From Planctomycetota bacterium (GTDB lineage Bacteria > Planctomycetota > B129-G9), in NCBI GenBank assembly GCA_030622295.1, contig JAUXGI010000042.1:1-7823 (forward strand): 7,823 bases of DNA. Direction: 5' to 3'. Both the position numbers and the translations under genes were made by a program. The notes below the pieces were generated by a model. It searched no databases. It saw only the letters and a list, made by a program, of their open reading frames with translations, and was not told the origin of the DNA. Positions 5,965 through 7,823 of this stretch are shown one piece after another. Numbering within the stretch: position 1 is the stretch's first letter; each line of letters opens with the position of its first letter.

Positions 5965-7746
5965 CTACACATCCCTGATGATTTTCAGTTTCAGTTCTTT
6001 TAGTTGCTTTTCATCCACCGCCGCCGGCGCACCGCTGAGCAGGCACTGCGCGGTCGTAGTCTTCGGAAACGCTATCACGTCGCGTATCCTGTCTATGCCG
6101 CGCAGTATCGCCACAAACCTGTCGAACCCGTAAGCGATTCCCCCGTGCGGCGGAGCGCCGTACTTGAGCGCCTCTATCAGGAAGCCGAATTTCTCGTCCG
6201 CCTCCTCCTCACCCGTGCCCAGCGCTCTGAACACCCGCCGCTGCAACTCCGGCGTGTTGATACGAATGCTCCCTCCGGCAATCTCCACGCCGTTCAGCAC
6301 GAGGTCATACGCCCGCGCCCTTACGCGCAGGGGTTCCTTCTCCAGGTCGTCAAGCGTGCCCTCGGTCGGCGATGTGAAAGGATGATGGCGTGCCGCCAGG
6401 CAGCCGAACTCCTCGTTGAACTCGAACATCGGGAATTCCGTCACCCAGCAGAATTCAAAGGTGTCCCCGGGAATCAAGTCGAGTTGCCGCGCCAGGTGCA
6501 CGCGCAGCCTGCCGACGGCGGTGGAAGCCACCTCCGGCTTGTCCGCCACGAAAAGCAGCAGGTCGCCGGCCTCGGCGCTCATTCTTTCAATAATTCTCCC
6601 CTGATGAGCCGCGTCGAAGAATTTCGCCGTCGGCGACTTGAGCACGTCCGCGCCCTCTTCGCTCTCCACCTTGAACCATACCAGGCCCTTCGCGCCGTAT
6701 TCGCCGACGTATGCCGTGAGTTCGTCCAGTTGCCTGCGCGAATAGTTGGAAGCGCCTTTGGCGTTGATGCCCTTGACGATGCCGCCGGAAGCGACAATGG
6801 ATTGAAACACCTTGAAGCCCGCGTCCGCGCACACGTCGCTCACGTCCACAAGCGCCATGCCGAACCGAATGGCGGGCGCATCAAGACCATATTTCCCGAT
6901 TGCCTCGTCGAACGGAAGACGCTTGAAGGGCGTGCCGACTTCAACGTTGAGCAGGTCCTTCATCAGAAACTTCAGCAGCCCTTCGTTCATCGCCATTACG
7001 TCGTCTTCATCGACGAACGACATCTCAACGTCGAGTTGCGTGAACTCCGGCTGGCGGTCCGCGCGGATGTCCTCGTCGCGGTAGCAGCGCGCTATCTGGA
7101 AATACTTGTCGAACCCGGCAATCATCAGCAACTGTTTGAATATCTGCGGCGACTGCGGCAGTGCAAAGAAACGTCCGGCGAATTTGCGGCTGGGTACCAG
7201 GTAATCGCGCGCGCCTTCCGGCGTGCTCTTTATCAGTGTGGGCGTCTCGACCTCGATGAAGCCCTGCCCGGACAGATAACGGCGCATCGACTGGTAGACG
7301 CGATGCCGGAAGACCATGTTCTCTCGCATAACGTCGCGCCGGAGGTCCAGGTAGCGATATTTCATGCGCAGTTCTTCGGACGCGCCGCAGTCATCGACTA
7401 TTTCAAACGGGGGTGTCTCAGAACGGTTCAGCAACTCTACCTCTTCGACGACGACCTCTATCTCGCCGGTCTTCCGGTCGGGGTTCACGTTGCCCTCCGG
7501 CCGTCTCTGGACCGCTCCGCGTATGCTGATGACCGACTCCGGCTTCAGTTCTTTGCCTTCGGCGTAGAGCGACCCGTCGCGCTGCGGGTCGAATACGACT
7601 TGTGTTATGCCGTAGCGGTCCTTCAGGTCGATGAACAGCATACCGCCGTGGTCGCGCTTGCTCCCAATCCAGCCGGAGAGCGCCACCTCGGCGTCGACGG
7701 CCTCCGCCGTCAGTTCTCCGCACGTATGCGTACGCTTCATTTTCAT
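5965..7746 (-). CDS. aspS: Aspartyl-tRNA synthetase, bacterial type, probably non-discriminating
   Basis: This class II enzyme attaches aspartate to tRNA in the cytoplasm. From the ATG at 7746 it is 593 residues, the normal bacterial size. An OB-fold anticodon-binding domain (about 1-110) is followed by the catalytic core. Landmarks include GARDYLVPSR (178-187), the aspartate loop QSPQ (198-201), motif 2 with CYRDEDIRADRQPEFTQ (221-237), the inserted GAD domain (about 295-405), HHPFTSP (454-460), GGSIRI (491-496) and motif 3 with GFDR (540-543). His33 in RDHGG and Gly85 in RPEGN are the residues seen in enzymes that charge both tRNA-Asp and tRNA-Asn; discriminating enzymes such as that of E. 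coli have Leu and Lys there. A second in-frame ATG lies at 7740 and a TTG at 7800. I prefer 7746 because the protein starts in register with the family and the TTG falls inside a candidate promoter. The Shine-Dalgarno is weak (GAGAC). Confidence 0.97.
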   Translation of the reverse strand: MKMKRTHTCGELTAEAVDAEVALSGWIGSKRDHGGMLFIDLKDRYGITQVVFDPQRDGSLYAEGKELKPESVISIRGAVQRRPEGNVNPDRKTGEIEVVVEEVELLNRSETPPFEIVDDCGASEELRMKYRYLDLRRDVMRENMVFRHRVYQSMRRYLSGQGFIEVETPTLIKSTPEGARDYLVPSRKFAGRFFALPQSPQIFKQLLMIAGFDKYFQIARCYRDEDIRADRQPEFTQLDVEMSFVDEDDVMAMNEGLLKFLMKDLLNVEVGTPFKRLPFDEAIGKYGLDAPAIRFGMALVDVSDVCADAGFKVFQSIVASGGIVKGINAKGASNYSRRQLDELTAYVGEYGAKGLVWFKVESEEGADVLKSPTAKFFDAAHQGRIIERMSAEAGDLLLFVADKPEVASTAVGRLRVHLARQLDLIPGDTFEFCWVTEFPMFEFNEEFGCLAARHHPFTSPTEGTLDDLEKEPLRVRARAYDLVLNGVEIAGGSIRINTPELQRRVFRALGTGEEEADEKFGFLIEALKYGAPPHGGIAYGFDRFVAILRGIDRIRDVIAFPKTTTAQCLLSGAPAAVDEKQLKELKLKIIRDV

Positions 7747-7790
7747 TGTTTCTGTCTCGTGTTTTTGACGGATATGGTTTGGGTTGGACA

Positions 7791-7819
7791 AATCTAGCAA
7801 AAAACCCCTCGATTCAAAA
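7791..7819 (-). promoter_or_regulatory. Candidate aspS promoter with extended -10
   Basis: Reading the minus strand, TAGATT (7796-7791) is preceded by TG and one base (7799-7797), which makes an extended -10. The -35 is poor: either TTTTGA (7819-7814) at 17 nt or TTGAAT (7817-7812) at 15 nt. Transcription would start near 7784, giving a leader of about 38 nt before the ATG at 7746. The leader is A/C-rich with no obvious structure. I see no sign of a T-box in the part that is visible. Confidence 0.35.
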
Positions 7820-7823
7820 GGAA

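Noticed and set aside
5915..6133. A 72-codon plus-strand frame right after paralogue 2
   Set aside because: It overlaps the 3' end of aspS in antisense, and its composition is Ser/Arg-rich as expected for an out-of-frame translation.
286..7746. A functional link between the aminotransferase and AspRS through aspartate
   Set aside because: The genes are on opposite strands with two unrelated genes between them, and the aminotransferase substrate is unknown.
6004..7797. A 597-codon open frame on the plus strand
   Set aside because: It lies entirely opposite aspS, which has all its family motifs. The long frame is a by-product of the GC-rich codon use of aspS, and its translation is rich in Arg, Val and His with no recognisable domain.
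7747..7800. An 18-residue N-terminal extension of AspRS from a TTG at 7800
   Set aside because: Family members begin close to the Arg-Thr-His/Tyr-x-Cys-Gly segment. The extension has no family counterpart, and the TTG overlaps a candidate extended -10 element. A GAGG before the TTG leaves slight doubt.

Overview
This window looks like ordinary chromosomal DNA of a GC-rich, probably uncultivated, Gram-negative bacterium. A planctomycete or a relative is my best guess, at moderate to low confidence. The guess rests on two large exported-looking proteins that open with a HEAT-like helical module of a kind I associate with Planctomycetota (a Leu-Gly opening, then Arg, Ala, Leu and Gly at fixed spacing, ending in Arg-x-Arg), and on a non-discriminating type of aspartyl-tRNA synthetase. 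I see no insertion sequence, phage gene, tRNA, rRNA or CRISPR array.

Layout. Positions 1-285 are non-coding and rich in short GC hairpins. They contain a good candidate sigma70 promoter with an extended -10 (136-165), followed at once by a nested-hairpin leader (about 179-230). Three plus-strand genes follow with gaps of 65 and 41 bp: a class I/II PLP-dependent aminotransferase (286-1500), then two long proteins of unknown function (1566-3665 and 3707-5914), each with a strong Shine-Dalgarno. No convincing terminator separates the three, so they could share one transcript. On the minus strand, converging with a 50-bp gap, is aspS (5965-7746). Its probable promoter lies at the right edge of the window.

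The two unknown proteins are tandem paralogues. They share a hydrophobic N-terminus with no basic residues, a HEAT-repeat region, a conserved Leu-Arg/Tyr-Gly/Trp/Pro-Pro linker, a long mixed alpha/beta region with nearly identical spacing of key residues, and a helical or coiled-coil C-terminus with a Pro-x(0-1)-aromatic-Gly-Gly turn. They are the most novel part of the window. Whether they have any functional link to the aminotransferase cannot be told from sequence alone.

The AspRS carries the His and Gly anticodon-domain residues typical of enzymes that charge both tRNA-Asp and tRNA-Asn. This predicts a GatCAB amidotransferase elsewhere in the genome.
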